From NCBI GenBank assembly GCA_037389465.1, contig JAZARR010000059.1, forward strand, positions 1,408,501 to 1,472,500: DNA of 64,000 bases, given 5' to 3'. The notes below the pieces were generated by a model. It ran no database searches and was not told the DNA's origin. It saw nothing but the letters and a program-made list of their open reading frames with translations. Made by a program: the position numbers and the translations under genes. The DNA is from Baylisascaris procyonis (taxonomy: Eukaryota; Nematoda; Chromadorea; Rhabditida; Ascarididae). Shown in pieces: positions 32,495-46,600 of the stretch (position 1 is the stretch's first letter; each line of letters starts with the position of its first letter).

Positions 32495-33549
32495 CTAAGC
32501 GGACGAGCTCTATAAAAGTTCATACAATATTTCTCGTATGCTTCCTACATCCACTCTTTGTTCGAAGGCACTCGTCCACCCAAAACATACTGCTTTTCTT
32601 GGTTGGCCATCCGTAATTCCTGCTCCTAAAACTGGCTTTTTAGGCCGAAAAATGTCACCACGAAAATAATAAGCCTTTTTGAGTTTTCCAAAATTCTGGA
32701 ACAGGACCTAGAAGTTGCATTCGAGTTCAATCGACTTCCCATGCATATATTCAACTGCAATTCATTTTCAAATTTCCATCCGATTTCTGGTAATTCAAAT
32801 TCATAAATCAATCGTTTTATTTGCAAACGAATAAACACATAAATGCTTGAAAACAACAAGTATTTATAATGAACATGTGAATGGCGACCATCTTTCCGAC
32901 TTCTCCGATGATAGTTTTAAAATGTATTCCCCCCCGCCCCTCCACCCAGTCTGAAGGATAATATATTCGACGGTGTCATATATATGTCAGCTCGCGGATC
33001 GGCTGCTTCATTTCTGCCTGTCTGCACATTCAGCCGGCGAACACCAGTAGATAATGGAGAATGGTCAGTGCAACAACTACGCCAATGGATCAACGTGGAC
33101 CTTAGCCTAGACTTACACGAAGAGTGACCATCAAAAACGAATAAAAATGAAGCGGTCGTATTTAGAGTGCATAAGCTAGCGGCAAAATACGAGAAATACA
33201 GAAAACGTCACTTCGGTATTGAGAGTGATAGGAACGAAAACATTGCGAATCAGAAAAAAAGAATGTGCGTGTTTGGCTGTTGAATAGGGGGACTGTCAGA
33301 CTCTGACCGGCATTTCCTGTCTTCAAGACAGAATTGTCAGTGCCCTCATGTGCCAATCAGTCATAGAATCAGAATGTGCCAGTTGAATCACCCAACACCG
33401 AAAACAGTAACAATGGAACAAGAGCAATTTAGAAACGCCAGACGCCGCTACAGAAACGATCGAGTGGCAATAAAACACAATAGGACTAAGGAAACGTGTG
33501 ACAGAATGAAACTTTTTTGCATGTACAAAATGGTTCGATAGAGCTGGCA

Positions 33550-36040
33550 TTTCGGTTCGAGACGCTTCAGCATCTAGATGCCAGAAGCTTCATGACATTC
33601 TGACTGGCTTCAGGTCTACCAAAGATTCGACGCCGTCAAAATTCACAGGGTGTCACGAACCATACCGCTGTTCTAAAAACTTTAGGGTACATCATCTATC
33701 CATCTTCTCCCTACCTTCGCTTACCAACCTTAATCATATCTGAAAGAAGCGCAAACGCTATAAATTTTTCCGATTCCTTCAGAAACCCATTCTGCACCCG
33801 CCTGTGTTAAGCATTCGAATCAGAGTGAGGTACCAGATTATCGTTCTAAGAAGTAACTGAAAACGCTGCAAGACAACGGCATGCTGTGAAAGTACAGAAA
33901 AAGAGGGCAACAGTATCGTGCTACCAACGCGGGAAACACTATACTTCCAGTATTCGGCAATTTGAAACATTGAAACATTTTATAAACAACCGTTCCCATA
34001 TATTTTATAGTGGTACTAGAAAAGGCATGAATGAAATGTCCTCGCAGAAAACATCATCGATAGAAACTTTTGCCAAAGAAGCTCAGAGGACAACCAGCAA
34101 AATAGAAGCCACTCAATGCACTACCGTACACCTGAAACTTTCAGGAATCTTTTAGTTGAGGAATGTGACCTGACCTCAGTTGTTATGACTGGCACTATAA
34201 ATGGAAAAACAAACCCCATCACCTGCGGAGACCGACTCCAGTTTTGAACTTTCCGGATCTAGTTCGAAGCTCTCGAGAACCGACGAGTTTGGAGTTCTCC
34301 CGAAAATTCTCGAGGCTCTCGGAGTCTTAGACCACTTCGAGCATCAAGATTTATTCCTAAGGAGCCAAGTTTCGAGAACAGGAGTTGCAGCAAGGTTCAG
34401 AGTGTACCGCTAACCTATAGGAGGATATTCGTTGTCACAAAACAAAATCAAGTCTTCAGCTGTTAGTAGGAAGGTGGAAAAGATTGGCGAAACGTGGAAC
34501 ACTATTGAAGGAGGCACGAAAATGGTTGAAAAGTGGAGAAAACGCTGCGAAAAATGTTGAAAGAAATGAAATTAAGCAGCAACTGTTCGGAGGTCTTGTC
34601 TCTCTATTTCAGTTTTGCTGACATTTTCCCAATGTTGTGGGAAAAAGATGCGAAAGACGTTGGAAGGACCAAAACGTTAGGCATAAGTTGTACCAGTCGG
34701 AAACATCTGGGACAAGCTGGGAAGAGTAAATAGGCCACGAAAACGTTTTCCATGCTTCATTCTGGTTTTTCCAGCTTTCTTGGGGCTACCGAAAATGGTC
34801 AGAGGTAAGCTCGGAAAGACTGAAGGTCAGAATTCCGGAAGGTCTAAATGGGTGAAAAAATAAGAAGCACGTCTCCCATCCCTGTTCCACTTTTTTTGGC
34901 CTCCTCCAAGCACTTCCAGTCATTCTGTTCCATCCAACTCCCTGTTTGCGTCCTTCAGTTTTTAAATCTTCCGATGTTTTCCGCCTTGTTTCATTTTTCA
35001 AGGTTCCTGTTACTGGTTCCTTGGCTTTACTCAAAATTGTTCCCTATTTTTTCGGCGTTTCCCGAGCCTTTCTTCAATGAGGAAGTGCTCCTCCGCATAA
35101 AATGAGATGCTACTTTGTAACTTGTATAAAACGTGGGCTTGTCTGCCCTCTTGATTTGCCGTTTTCACAGACCTGTCTAACGTTTTAACACTGTCTTCAG
35201 GTTGGTTGCTTCAGATCCATGCGGTACTTGTGTACATCGATCTTGTTCAGGCACTTTTTTTCTGGATCGCATCCGGTACCATGCAGGGTTTCATTGCTTT
35301 GGGGATTTTTGACGAATTTTTAGCACTTTGTTATCATGCGAACACTAAAAATTAAACGTCTTGATGAAGCCGAACTCCGTTCATAGTAGAATTTCCAAGA
35401 ATAAATATTACCAACAGAGTCTGGTACTAGTTTGCCTCTCTGTATTAATTGCATATAGAGAATCGGAAGAAGGAATAGCGAGAAACCGAATGTAAGAAAT
35501 ATGGGTAAATATGTGGTTAATTTGTAAAATGTTATAGATTAGGAAGGATTGTAGCTGGCTAGAATGCCGTCGCAGTGTTTCTTTCGAAATATTCTACTTG
35601 AGTAATCTAATCCCAAACACCCGCAATGACGTCATATTAAACGGCGTTGTACTAAAGTTCGGAGTTCACCGTCATTCGCCGCATTAACATGAGTCATAAA
35701 TTTTGGTCTGCGGGGCTCCTTGATCAAAAAATCCGCTGCCGCGGCTGCTCCAGTGATTTTCGTTATTACCGTGAGGTATGTTAGAAGCGTGAATTCTGCG
35801 ATCGCAAGCGTTGAAAGGCAAGGTGGAGCACATGCGTCCTCAGAGAATCAACAGTTTATCGTGAAAAATGATATCGGGATAAAATGGACATAGTCAATAA
35901 ACATAACGGAATCCCCTGATGTAAAGTCTAAGCATGTCCCGAATGAACGAAAACACTCGTTGCATACCAAGAAGCTCTGCGAAATACTTTCAGTGCAAAC
36001 CTGTGTAATCCACATGGTGCTCAAAGAAAAACCCATTGCT
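33550..36040. other. Repeat-like region with a purine-to-pyrimidine strand switch
   Basis: From about 34440 to 34850 the plus strand is strongly purine-rich (GGAAAA, TGGAA and GAAGG words). From about 34870 to 35080 it is pyrimidine-rich (TTCC, CTTCC, TTTTTC). Open frames on both strands here reflect this bias. An old inverted repeat or decayed satellite is possible. Confidence 0.4.
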
Positions 36041-36049
36041 ACCAGGATT

Positions 36050-36600
36050 CCATAGTTAGATGTCCCATTCCCTCTCATACTTCCCTTGCTTCTGGTGATG
36101 AGGAAATCTCATCTGCCAGAGTAGACGGATGTGCAATATAGTAGCAATTCCGAAAGGAGAGCTCCGGTCTCTGGGACTGCCCTGCTGCCCGCGGGAGATC
36201 CTCAGAACTGAAACCTCCGCGCAGGGACGTAAAGCTCCCCCGTCCCCACGACAGTAAGACCGACCCATCATTCTACGTGGCGAAGGCCCTCCTCCAAACA
36301 TTATATTAACCCTTAGAAGCCCTCTTCTTGCTCCCTTCACATTTCCGAATTCAGCTCGACTCATCTGTTGCAGGCAGAACGGTTCAATGCAGAGACCCCT
36401 ATGGGAGGGTATCTGAAAGCAAAGATTAGCAGCACCTCAGACGAAACTGGTAACCAAGAAAATGGGAGCAACCCAGGGCAACTGAGGACGTCTCTTCCCA
36501 AGACAGAACGGACAAAAGAACCACACCGAAGAGTTCAAACTAATCTTGCAGCAAAAAAAGAAGTTTCCTAGGTGCCAAAAAATAATTTCTGCAGAGTAGG
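36050..36600 (+). other. Moderately GC-rich segment, probable retroelement debris
   Basis: Higher GC than the surroundings, with open frames on both strands (minus 36056-36364, plus 36368-36571) lacking splice sites or known domains. It lies directly before the SINE-like repeat, so the two may be parts of one non-LTR element. Confidence 0.35.
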
Positions 36601-36611
36601 TGACTGCATTC

Positions 36612-36957
36612 ATCGTTTTGCCTTGTCTATTGCGCGGTCGGTTGTGAAGCTCCGACCAGAGTGTTGGCTCCGCTCAGCCGAGCCACCCCGTCCAACACCC
36701 TCATCGGGACAAGTGTGGCGGAACAAGTCCCGACAGTCATAAAAGGAACGACGGTGAATCGGCTCGTCAGCATCCGATGGGCAGGAGACGAGCCTAAGCC
36801 CTAACCTTCACGTGACCGACCTGCAAGAAGGAGAGGCCGACCTAAAGACCATAGAAACCAACTGGACCAGAGAGGCATTGGGTCAGAGCAGGCGGAAGCG
36901 ATATGAAGAGACATGTATTCATAATGAATGCTGTGTTCATTGAAATAAATAAATAAA
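36612..36957 (+). repeat. SINE-like or LINE-tail repeat, copy 1
   Basis: About 345 bp sharing ordered blocks with 47952-48265: CATCGTTT, TGCGCGGTCG, GGCTCCG, ACACCCTCATCG, GAGCCTAA..CTAACCTTCA and GCGGAAG. Both copies are in plus orientation and end in an AATAAATAAA tail, as expected for a reverse-transcribed, polyadenylated element. Confidence 0.65.
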
Positions 36958-36959
36958 GG

Positions 36960-38640
36960 TGACTGCGTATGAAAGCATACCGAACAAAAACCTTCGAAGA
37001 CAAAAAACTTTATCCTTACTGGCTGAACTAATACGCGCTCCTTCAGAAAAACATTTTCTTGGCGTCCTTTTCCTTAAATAGATCGACTGGGGTATTTGGC
37101 GACAACTTATGTATTTGTCGTCCCCAGCCGTGACCGAGCCAAAAAACGGTTCGTGCTTCTATCCAACTTCCTCCAGCGATGCTGTACCCGTAAGCAGCAT
37201 CACCAGCATCTGCATATTCGAGAATCGCAACCGTAAAATTTTGTGGTGCTTCTGAGCTTGATCTGAGAACGTATCCGCAGAAATTGTTTCCTTCGAGGAA
37301 TTAAGAACAGGAACTCTCAGCATCTGCAAAAATTTGCGACTGGTGAGGTTGTTAGGTGAGAGGCTCACAGCAGATTTTTTTAACAAGTGCACGAAATGCG
37401 TTTCGATAAAGATATCATCGCTGTATCATCGCTGCAATGTTATACACATTGTTTTGCTCATTAATGATATCAACACACACACAAACATAAATAATAGTAA
37501 CGAAACAACCAACTTTCATTAACAATATGAGCATAGACGGTGGTGGTGAACTGGGTGGTGGATATTGCAGCATTTTAATTGTCTCTATCAATTGAGATGG
37601 CGATGGTCGACTGCTTCAATAGAAGATTTCGCAATATTTTTTGAAGTTGGCAACAAAAATAGCGTTGCGGGATTGATATGCGAAGACAACAATGAGCTGC
37701 AGTGAATCATATCTTTCATCCCACCAAGACTAGGCCATTTCATTACTTCATTCGTTTAAAATAGCTCATCTCAAATAGTTCATTGCAAAAAAATCAGAAC
37801 TAACATAACAATCCGATTCGCTTGAACATCAGATACCTTCTATACTTGGGAAAATGGAAGATCTCTCTTACATAAAAGATCCTTCTCTTAAAATCTTGAA
37901 AGATCGCAGACATAGATCAGCGATTCAGTGCGTAAATTACAGTAGAAAGCGTTTACAGTAGGACACAAGAAATTGCCGAGAAACGAACACAAAATATGCT
38001 ATCATAGCGAACCAATAGCATAAATGCTTATTATTCGAAAGGACCGAATAAACAGAAATAAGAAGCCCGAACACCTGTAAGAACTCAATTTCCAACGTAA
38101 GAAGCCGAAAGCTATGCACTCTCCTTCGATATAGTTATCTCCCATTCGCCAGTTCCTTCGGATCTCATTTTCAAAGGCAGTGTCAACCGGCAGCTGACAA
38201 TACCCCCTTCCACCCCTTTCAAAGAATGAATCACTTATTTGTATTTGCTACTTGTGAGAACAAAAAAAGCAAACCAATTCCCTATGAAAGTAGTTCTGTT
38301 GCGAACAGAACGACTAATTACTTTGTTAGCACTGGAAGAAAACGAAAAGCATTGAGCAGCAAACATATCGCACTGCCGCTATAAACGATGAATACACGCA
38401 TCTCCAAATCCGCCTTTGTAATTGTTCATTACTAAAGCTCTTCAACAGGCAATGAAGGGTCTAACAGAATTTAAGTGCAGAAAAAATTGTTTCAGAAAAC
38501 TTTTCACAAAAAATCTTCAAAACGGCTCTTATTTGCTGTAGTTCCTGGTCGGCAGATCGAGGCGACTCTCCGATACGTAGCCAAAAGAATTTCCTCATCC
38601 AGTGCCCTCACAGTAGTGACAACGCTGGCATCGTAGCAAA
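36960..38640. other. No confident gene
   Basis: Short open frames only. The minus frame at 37159-37392 (S-L-S-P-N-N-L-T-S-R-K-F-L-Q-M-L-R) is coding-like but has no clear splice sites. Confidence 0.3.
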
Positions 38641-38642
38641 AC

Positions 38643-38646
<4 letters not shown>

Positions 38647-38715
<69 letters not shown>
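38647..38715. repeat. (TA)n dinucleotide microsatellite
   Basis: 69 bases of uninterrupted TA, about 34 units. It produces the artefactual poly(Tyr-Ile) frames on the minus strand. Confidence 0.97.
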
Positions 38716-38717
<2 letters not shown>

Positions 38718-38719
38718 TC

Positions 38720-40550
38720 CAAACTTAAATAAAAATGCAACCGACATGTAGATGTAGATAGTTTGCATCGTTAATCGTGAAATTCGCAAGGCGCCGTAGC
38801 CAAACGTGGGATGGATGGACAGCTCAATGCACTACCAGAAAACGGATCGACCCAAAACAACGAAATTTTTTTGAAAATTCTCGACGGTCATTGAAATCGT
38901 CGGATCCAAGCCTCTCCGAAACGATCGAAAATGCACATTAATTTCTTATTCGAATATGCCATCGATCAGTATTGAATGTTGCTAATATGTTCGGCATCGG
39001 ATTACTTCTGGATGAGGATGCTGGCTACAGGTCTTTCATAAGTTTATTATTGATGAAAGGTGGAAACGAAAACGTGGCAACAGAAATAAAACCCGTAATC
39101 ACAAGAAAACAGTCCTTCGATTAGCATTCTCACCATTAAAAAAATTGGCGAAATTAGTAAAAACAAATCTAATGTGAAACGAAATAACTAAAACGTAACT
39201 TGTTATCTTACTACATTAATCGGCAGTAAGAATGCAATCAATATTTTGTTACAATGGATATCGCCCCAAATGAAGAGAAAAACAATTCGATAAAGCGTCA
39301 CCAATACGCAATAAAGCACAATCGCATAACAATAAACATCACAGCAGCTAGCAAAAGTGATGAAATGTGAAGAGATCATTGCAGCCGAAATTAGATATCC
39401 TCATTTCCTTTTTTACTCATCTTCTCTTTCCCTTTTTTAGCTTTTCCTCGGAGTGAATTTCTATTCGGGCTCCTCTACTCCTAAATTTCTGAGCAGTCAC
39501 TTGATGAAGCAAAGTTCTGCGAACGAGATAGACTGCCAAAGATGTTGTTTCAGCTTGAAGAATTCCCGCAACAACTAGCCGGAAATATTTTCGACTAGTT
39601 TCGCTATCTTCAGCTGAAGTTTCTGACACCTTTTATTACTCTCCACCTGTGCAGATTATTGTACTAACTTGAGTTTCTGAAGGAATCTAAAGCAGCTTCG
39701 CTCTAGTCTCCCTTTTTCTCGCTAACCCCTCTCCCTGCCCTTAGATTCCGACTGGAAGTCTCACGCATGATTCGGAAGCATATATCACTTGTGGTCAATT
39801 CCAAATATTGCACCTCACTGCTACCATAAACATTCCTCATGCGAAAACAGCGTTGCATATATCACAATACAATTATATCACTCTGTTACTGCCGCTCATT
39901 CGAGATATCGCGTTCAAAATAACGGATTCCCTGCAAAAATTGGTGTTGCGAATGTTTCCTTTACCGACTTTTCAGGAGGCAGTCTGAAAGAGGGATTTGT
40001 CACGGACTCTTTAGCTCTCGAAGATTAGTGAAAATTATTTAAAACCCTTGTTGACGAGCAACGAATAATTTAATCTAGTACATTCTTGATAGAAAGAAGT
40101 GATCACATTTCTAAAGGCTTCTCTCGATGAAACAATTGTTGCAATATTTTTTAGATCTTAAAAGCTTTCTCACCATTACCTAGAGCATTCACATTTCTTC
40201 CCTATCCGAGCACCTCACTATGCAGCTATACTGCTAAAAAGAGAAAAATGAGAACTCAAGGCGGAATAAGCCTAAATGTAATACAACCTGGAAAGTGATT
40301 CTTGAAACGACGATTATCTCAAATAATTAAAAGAAGATGGCTCCATATCACAATGAACAATCTGACAACACATGGCTGTTATGAACGTTTTCGTAACAAA
40401 ATCCGAAAATTTTTGCTAACACCTCCATTACCTATTTTACCGTGCCAGCAATCTTTTTCGGGGCAGTGTTGCCGACAAACTATTTCAGCTGAATCTAGGC
40501 AGCAAATATCGATACAACACCAACCTGTGCAACGTAAATCAGTGACGTAT
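38720..40550. other. Intergenic, downstream of the GPAT gene
   Basis: No convincing exon. The 3' UTR of the GPAT gene must start here on the minus strand, but no canonical AATAAA was found close to its stop; AATAAT-type variants occur near 40.05 kb. Confidence 0.3.
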
Positions 40551-40554
40551 ACAA

Positions 40555-40693
40555 CTAGTGGATAGAACTAGAAACGATGGATGAGGCATACGACAGTTCG
40601 GGTCGTTGTCGAATCTCACATTTCTCTTCTTGCTCCTCCTCACTGCTATCGGAGACCGTTTTGGAAATCGCGACGGATGAAACTTCTGAGTCC
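40555..40693 (-). CDS. GPAT4: GPAT, last exon (acidic tail, stop)
   Basis: Acceptor CATTTTCAG; AG|G joins 41568. It reads S-V-A-I-S-K-T-V-S-D-S-S-E-E-E-Q-E-E-K and ends I-V-S-S-S-I-H with TAG at 40555-40557. 45 codons plus stop, phase-consistent. The many Ser/Glu pairs suggest phosphorylation by acidophilic kinases (inference). Confidence 0.82.
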
Positions 40694-43600
40694 CTGAAAA
40701 TGGAAAATTCATGGTTCAGGCATACATTTTTATGCTGAAATACGTATTTGGTCGTTCTTCCTTCCCAGCAATCTTATCGAAAAGCTAACAGGTATAGCGG
40801 CATCCCCAAGTACTCTCCCTACCCCGTGACGATGTTCCAGAAGGAAGAATCTATTTTCAAAAAAAAAAAACAACTTACAAACGCCCATGTTTTCACTCTT
40901 GCTTTTTGTTTGTTGAGAAGTACAGGCCTTCTTCGAACGGAACAGCACGAAATTGAAAATCGAAATTTCGGGCATCCAGACAAGGAATTTCCAAGAGTCA
41001 TTTTGTCGTACATGCCTTTTTCTTTGCACTGATATGAAAACATATTTAGGCGTTAACGAATCATTTTTTTTAAAGACAGTGAAGCTTGCAAAATGGAACT
41101 GCTAGCATCCGCACGTTTAGTTTTCTTATGAGCGAAGCGTTGCTCCCTCATATATAATAACACCTTTCGTACTGTACAAAACGGTTCGATGTATTAAGAA
41201 CAGCACACTTCATTGCCTCATGTCGACCTCACATTATAAACTCAGTAAAGCCCCACCCACTATGATCATCCCTCTTAAATCTGTTTGCTGACACCCACGA
41301 ATCCGTTTTTCCCAGCTCGAGCATATCACTTACTGGTCACATCGAAAATGAAAAATCGTACAGCCTCATGTTCAGGTCATGGACCCTATATTTCTTTATT
41401 ACAGCAGACATTGAGGGGAGTGGAAAGGGTTAAGAGTGAAGAGAGCAGATTCGTTGTCATAAAGGGAAAGGGATCGATGGAATGAAAGGAAGACCATATG
41501 GAAATTTCTCGAAGTACATACGAGATCGGGCCTTCTTTGTGCTTGCAAAGGACAAATGTGAAATTACCTGTCCAACCCGTCATCCGAGCTGCTCTGTTCG
41601 TTGTCCTCGGCTTGAATAAGCTTTTCCCCCAAGCCATCAGAAGGCTCTAATTGGAAAACCAACCTGTCTTGTCCGATTTCCGGCGCATCTGAAAGTTGAT
41701 CAGATTTCAAGCTGCAAGATTTTCTACTATGGTCATTTAGTCGTCCAAGCCGACAGCCTCATATATAATCGATATTATAAGTCACCATAATAAGCGCAGT
41801 ATTCGGCGAGAATAACTTATATATATGATCGTTGGAACGACAAAAACATAACGAAATATGTTCGGTAAAAGATCGATGAAAAAAAATATGTTGGATAGCA
41901 TTTTGAAATATGCGTGCCGAATTCGCAGCTCTTTGCTACAATAACTCACGTTTGTCCGCGTCACCGTCTCCATTCAAATGGGCACTTTCACCCTCCGAGA
42001 ACGAGTAGTAGAGTGCTAGTCGTTTGGAGTATCTGCAATTAATATAACACAACATTATGCATATCGCGATGATGCTTTGTTTTTTGGTTTTATTCATTTT
42101 TGCACGATTTAAATGCATTGTTACATTTGCAAAAAAAAAACAAAGAAAATAGGGCAGAGGCAATAAATGCGAAATAACCGGAAGGGTTCCACTCCCGATC
42201 CTATAAAAGTAGATCAAACGAAACACTTCCATCCCAGCCTTTAACATTCAACAGCCATTTTCGCAGTTCCGATCAAATCGAAATTCTCTTTTACGGATAG
42301 TATTAAGCATAGGAAAATTCATTAATCGAATAGATAGCTATATTATTTCGAGGAAATTAGCAAATCTGAAAGGCCGCAGCCTCAATATTAGTAAAATTGG
42401 ATAAACCGATCTGGTGATTAACAACGTACAACATGAAAAATTATTGAGTATTGCAAACTGTGAGGAAACGTATAATTAACCTTTGCTGTTGATGAGCACG
42501 CATTGCGACGGGCACTTTCGCTCTTTTCAGTTCACCGTCCCAATCCATATCAACCAAACCACCGCATAAGGCTATCTCCTTTTTGACACGATTCGCAAAA
42601 TCCATCGCATCCTCACCCGGCTGAAATTTATTCCATATGAACAACAAAACATGTAAAGATGCATAGATCTGACATTACCAAATTAAAATGAATCAACTGG
42701 ACGATAAGTAGTGCCTATGCATTATGTTGCAAAAAGTTCATCAATTTTTTTTTTTTTGATGGAATAAAAATACTCAAAGCATGATAAGAAAAAACGAGTT
42801 ACCATCTTAACCATCGGTGGTAAGTACCAAACATGGCAAATGATTGCCCACGAGGTCATCATCTGCATCAAATACTCGAACCAGCCTTGCTGACTGCTAT
42901 TCCAAAACGCATCACCGAACCGCGAATCATACTTCATCGCGATCGGATAAATCGTCGTGCCAACCTGGGTGAGCATGATAATACACATTTATCATTCACA
43001 CTGATATGCATCGGACTCATCGAGATTCGGTACAATTAAACTCTTTGAATTAAGGACTCTTCCATGAGGCTAAGGTAGCAAGATAATAGGAAACTACTGA
43101 GAGCAAGTTTATTATCTCCCTTCAGAAGTTTCGAAAAGCGGAAAGGGAGGTTTATCCAAGACAGTACAGCATAGATTAAGGCATTTCAAACTACCACACA
43201 GTCGCCATGAAAATGAATTACAGCCAACCAATATATAAAGTATACTCGAACAAAGTGAAATCCGTGATGCATATTTTAGCAAAACGACTACCACTCTGTA
43301 ATAACCTGGATAAGGAGATGCAATGCTATATCGTCAAGCGTAGCAACACGGAAGTGCCAAGGATTTGGTAGGAATTCAGCTTAGTTGCCTATTGTTGATC
43401 TAGTGACTGAATGACATGATCACTTTAGCGGTGAAAAGCACGCTACGTGCTTTATTTCTTGACTGCAGTCCACGCAGCATTGTGACTGATGAGTGGATGC
43501 ACTAAGTGAACGAAAGAGAAGAATTCGGCAAAATTCAGCTACCTCGAAGGAGCCTTTCTTGAACATCATCACTGAAGTATTGTTGATGCATGTACCTTCC

Positions 43601-46600
43601 GGGAAGATTAGAATTGGCAAATTATTCGAATCATCGACATGCTCTCGCATCCTAAAAATAATGATTATACTATTCGGTTCACATCACTGAGGCAGGTGGT
43701 TTATGTGGAAAGTTGTGGTTTTCGCGAATGTGAAATAGTGAAAAATTAAAAATGACCGATTCAATCGATCAAAAAGTGAGGACGAAACATGCTCGAAAAA
43801 AAATTGAATGACACAACTGCAGCAAGCCAATTTCCGCCTTTTTTATTATAAATAGGAAAGAATGCAAATAATAGCCATACACACACCGATCGATTATCAC
43901 CATGTTGTGCGTCCGCAATTCACATTTATCGAGGAGAAATTCTAACTGAATTCTTTTTGCTCAACTCCCCGTTAGCTTTCTATCTTCTATCTTAAAAAAA
44001 AAGCAACAAAACTTCTCAACTTTGTTGCGTCTAAAACAACGCGACAAATCTTTAAAATAAGTAACATTAAAATCATTCAACTGCGTACTTGGCTGCAACG
44101 AGAGATCTGTCTTTCGCCTCTGAACGTTCGAACCATATGTGAGCACTGGCACGACTCAGCGCACGCTGCATTACTCCAAGCAGGCCAGGATGTCGTTGAC
44201 CGATTAGAGCATACACATTGTCCATGCCAAGTATCATAACGTCGATTGGCGATGTATGATTCGCTACGCAAATACCTGAAAACATAACGCTCATTTGCTT
44301 CGTCAGAAGTTAGGTGCCTGTTGAAATGTTTATTGCACACCCAGTGTACATAAACCACATGCCTACACAAAAAGGATACACCTATGGAATTATTCTATGA
44401 ATAACGATAAACATTGATGCCAGTGCAGACTGCTTCTTCAGAGAAAAGCTTTACTGCGAAACTGCCACAATCCCCTAAACCCCTTGGATAAAGGAATGAT
44501 ACTGATATAGACTCTACTATCTTTCAAAAATCAACCCAAGCAAGGGCCAATACATCGAATTACTGGCAGTGATCTGTTTTACTCCAACCGTTTTCCCTCT
44601 CATACGCACAAACCAACTCCCTCCCTTCGCTACTTTTTGATAACATATAGAGTAAACCTGTGCTTCGGGCTTTGTTTTCCTCGTTGTAAAAATAAACGAC
44701 GGCCGAGACACTCCTCGCGAGAATTCTATGAGAGCAGAGCATGGATTTCTCGTTCAAGCGACGTTTCAAACGTCCATTTGGTAGAAGGCCGATCATTGCA
44801 GTGCTCACAATGAGGAAGAGCAGTCCCACCGAGAAGAGAAGAAGACGAAAAGGAAGCATCACTGCATAACGGAAGATGAAACCAGCAACCCAAAAGCAGG
44901 TGAGTTTCCAGCTGAAACACCATCTTCATCACCAACTCACTCCCCTCGTTCTGCAGAAAAAAAAAATGTGTGTACTGACTGGTTGCACTCATATCTTAAA
45001 TCGATGTTACCGATGTTGTAAAACTCGTTGCGGCAAAAGCTATGAAATTATATATAGAAAGAAGCTGGGTACCGCTGTAAATAAGGAAGCAAACTACAAA
45101 CTATACGGGACGCGAAAATGGAATTGCAAACATGTGTGAGGAAAAACATTATAGAAGTCGTGCTAGGCAAAGAAATTAATACACAAAATTTGCTAATGTC
45201 TGCTACCCATTAGACAAAATTCTAGCAGGAAGTCGTATTATAAGTCTCCAAGTCTTAAAACAAAAATTGTTAAACACCAAAACTTCTGGCAGTGTTCCAA
45301 GAAAATGAGTAGGCTAACTAATACTACAAATAAAAGCGTTTATTAAGTTGTTCTCAGAAAAAAAAAACAAACCTCTATGACCGTTACAAGAGTATAACAT
45401 AAACTGCAGGAACTCGACCTTTTAGACAACCATAAGAACATGTAATGCGTTTGGTTCTCTATCAAAGCGCGACCAAGATTGTCGGATTGATTCATGGAGA
45501 TGCAACTTGAATTCCCATCCCGAGTTTAACTCATACAACAAACACATTTCACTAAAGAATCTTCTTTTTCTAAATAAATCTGAATTCGCTGCTTCAAGCC
45601 GACTTTTAGAAGTCTACTCTTGGTCACTTATTAACTTTCATTTCAACCGACACAGTTTTGAGAATGTAGTATATGGGTGGATAAATGAATGGAGTCTCCT
45701 CAATGTTTTTTTTTTTTTTTTCAGCTCAGCAATAACACATAAAACATTTGTAAAGGAAATAAAATAAACGTGTAGAAGAACGAGGAAATGCTTCAGCAAA
45801 CGAGAAAACAACATATCAATTCTGACGACGCTCTGCACCTAAAATAGATGTACCAGCCAATGCAGTAAACAAATGCTGGACAACTGCAATAAGAAATGGC
45901 CCAGCATAATGCGCATGAAGCATTCCTGGAGAGTATACTGAAGGCTCCGTGTAGGCGACCAAACAAACAATGTAACAATAAGCAAAGTGCCTCGAGACTT
46001 GCCGAACGATGACTATTTATGCTATCGCAGAGCGGAAGCCCGAATTGGTGTGCTGTGACGACACATAGAAAATACTGTTTGATTCTAATTGACACACTCG
46101 ATCATGCCATATATTACCTCTAGTTATCGAAACTATACTACAGCGTTAGGATAACTCGAAAGAAGAGACAAAATTACTAACTTGACGAATTCCTTAAACG
46201 AGAGACTGGTACGCATTAACATATTCCAAGAGGCGAGTTGTTCTGCCTCAAATCGACTTGTGACACCGTCTTCAATTACTGCCTCTATTCCTGCCTGAAA
46301 GATCGTTCAATGCATAAGTAAGTAGCATGCATTACCTCCTTTGTGAAAGCAGTCACACAACTGAACGGGTAGCTGAGATTGGAAAATCCCTTCACGCATT
46401 TCCCCCTACAATCGAAAATTTAAGAATAAGGAATTCTCGGCTAAGTTTTCAATAAGATCATTGTACTTGCCGAATCAACTCACTTGGCAACAGTCAAAAA
46501 AATGATTTTCTCGCTTGTTGAACTATTTGTGCTTATAAATTCCTTCTCAAGGGTGAAGTATAAAGACAAGCCAAATCAGTTCATAGCGAAAGGCATCGTT

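Noticed and set aside
38504..38789. Frames with poly(Ile-Tyr)
   Set aside because: Translation of the (TA)n microsatellite.
42722..42802. Extension of the GPAT exon past 42803 (poly-Lys-like end)
   Set aside because: A donor ATG|GTAACT at 42802 joins in phase 0 to P-G-E-D-A at 42620. The extension runs into a poly-T tract.
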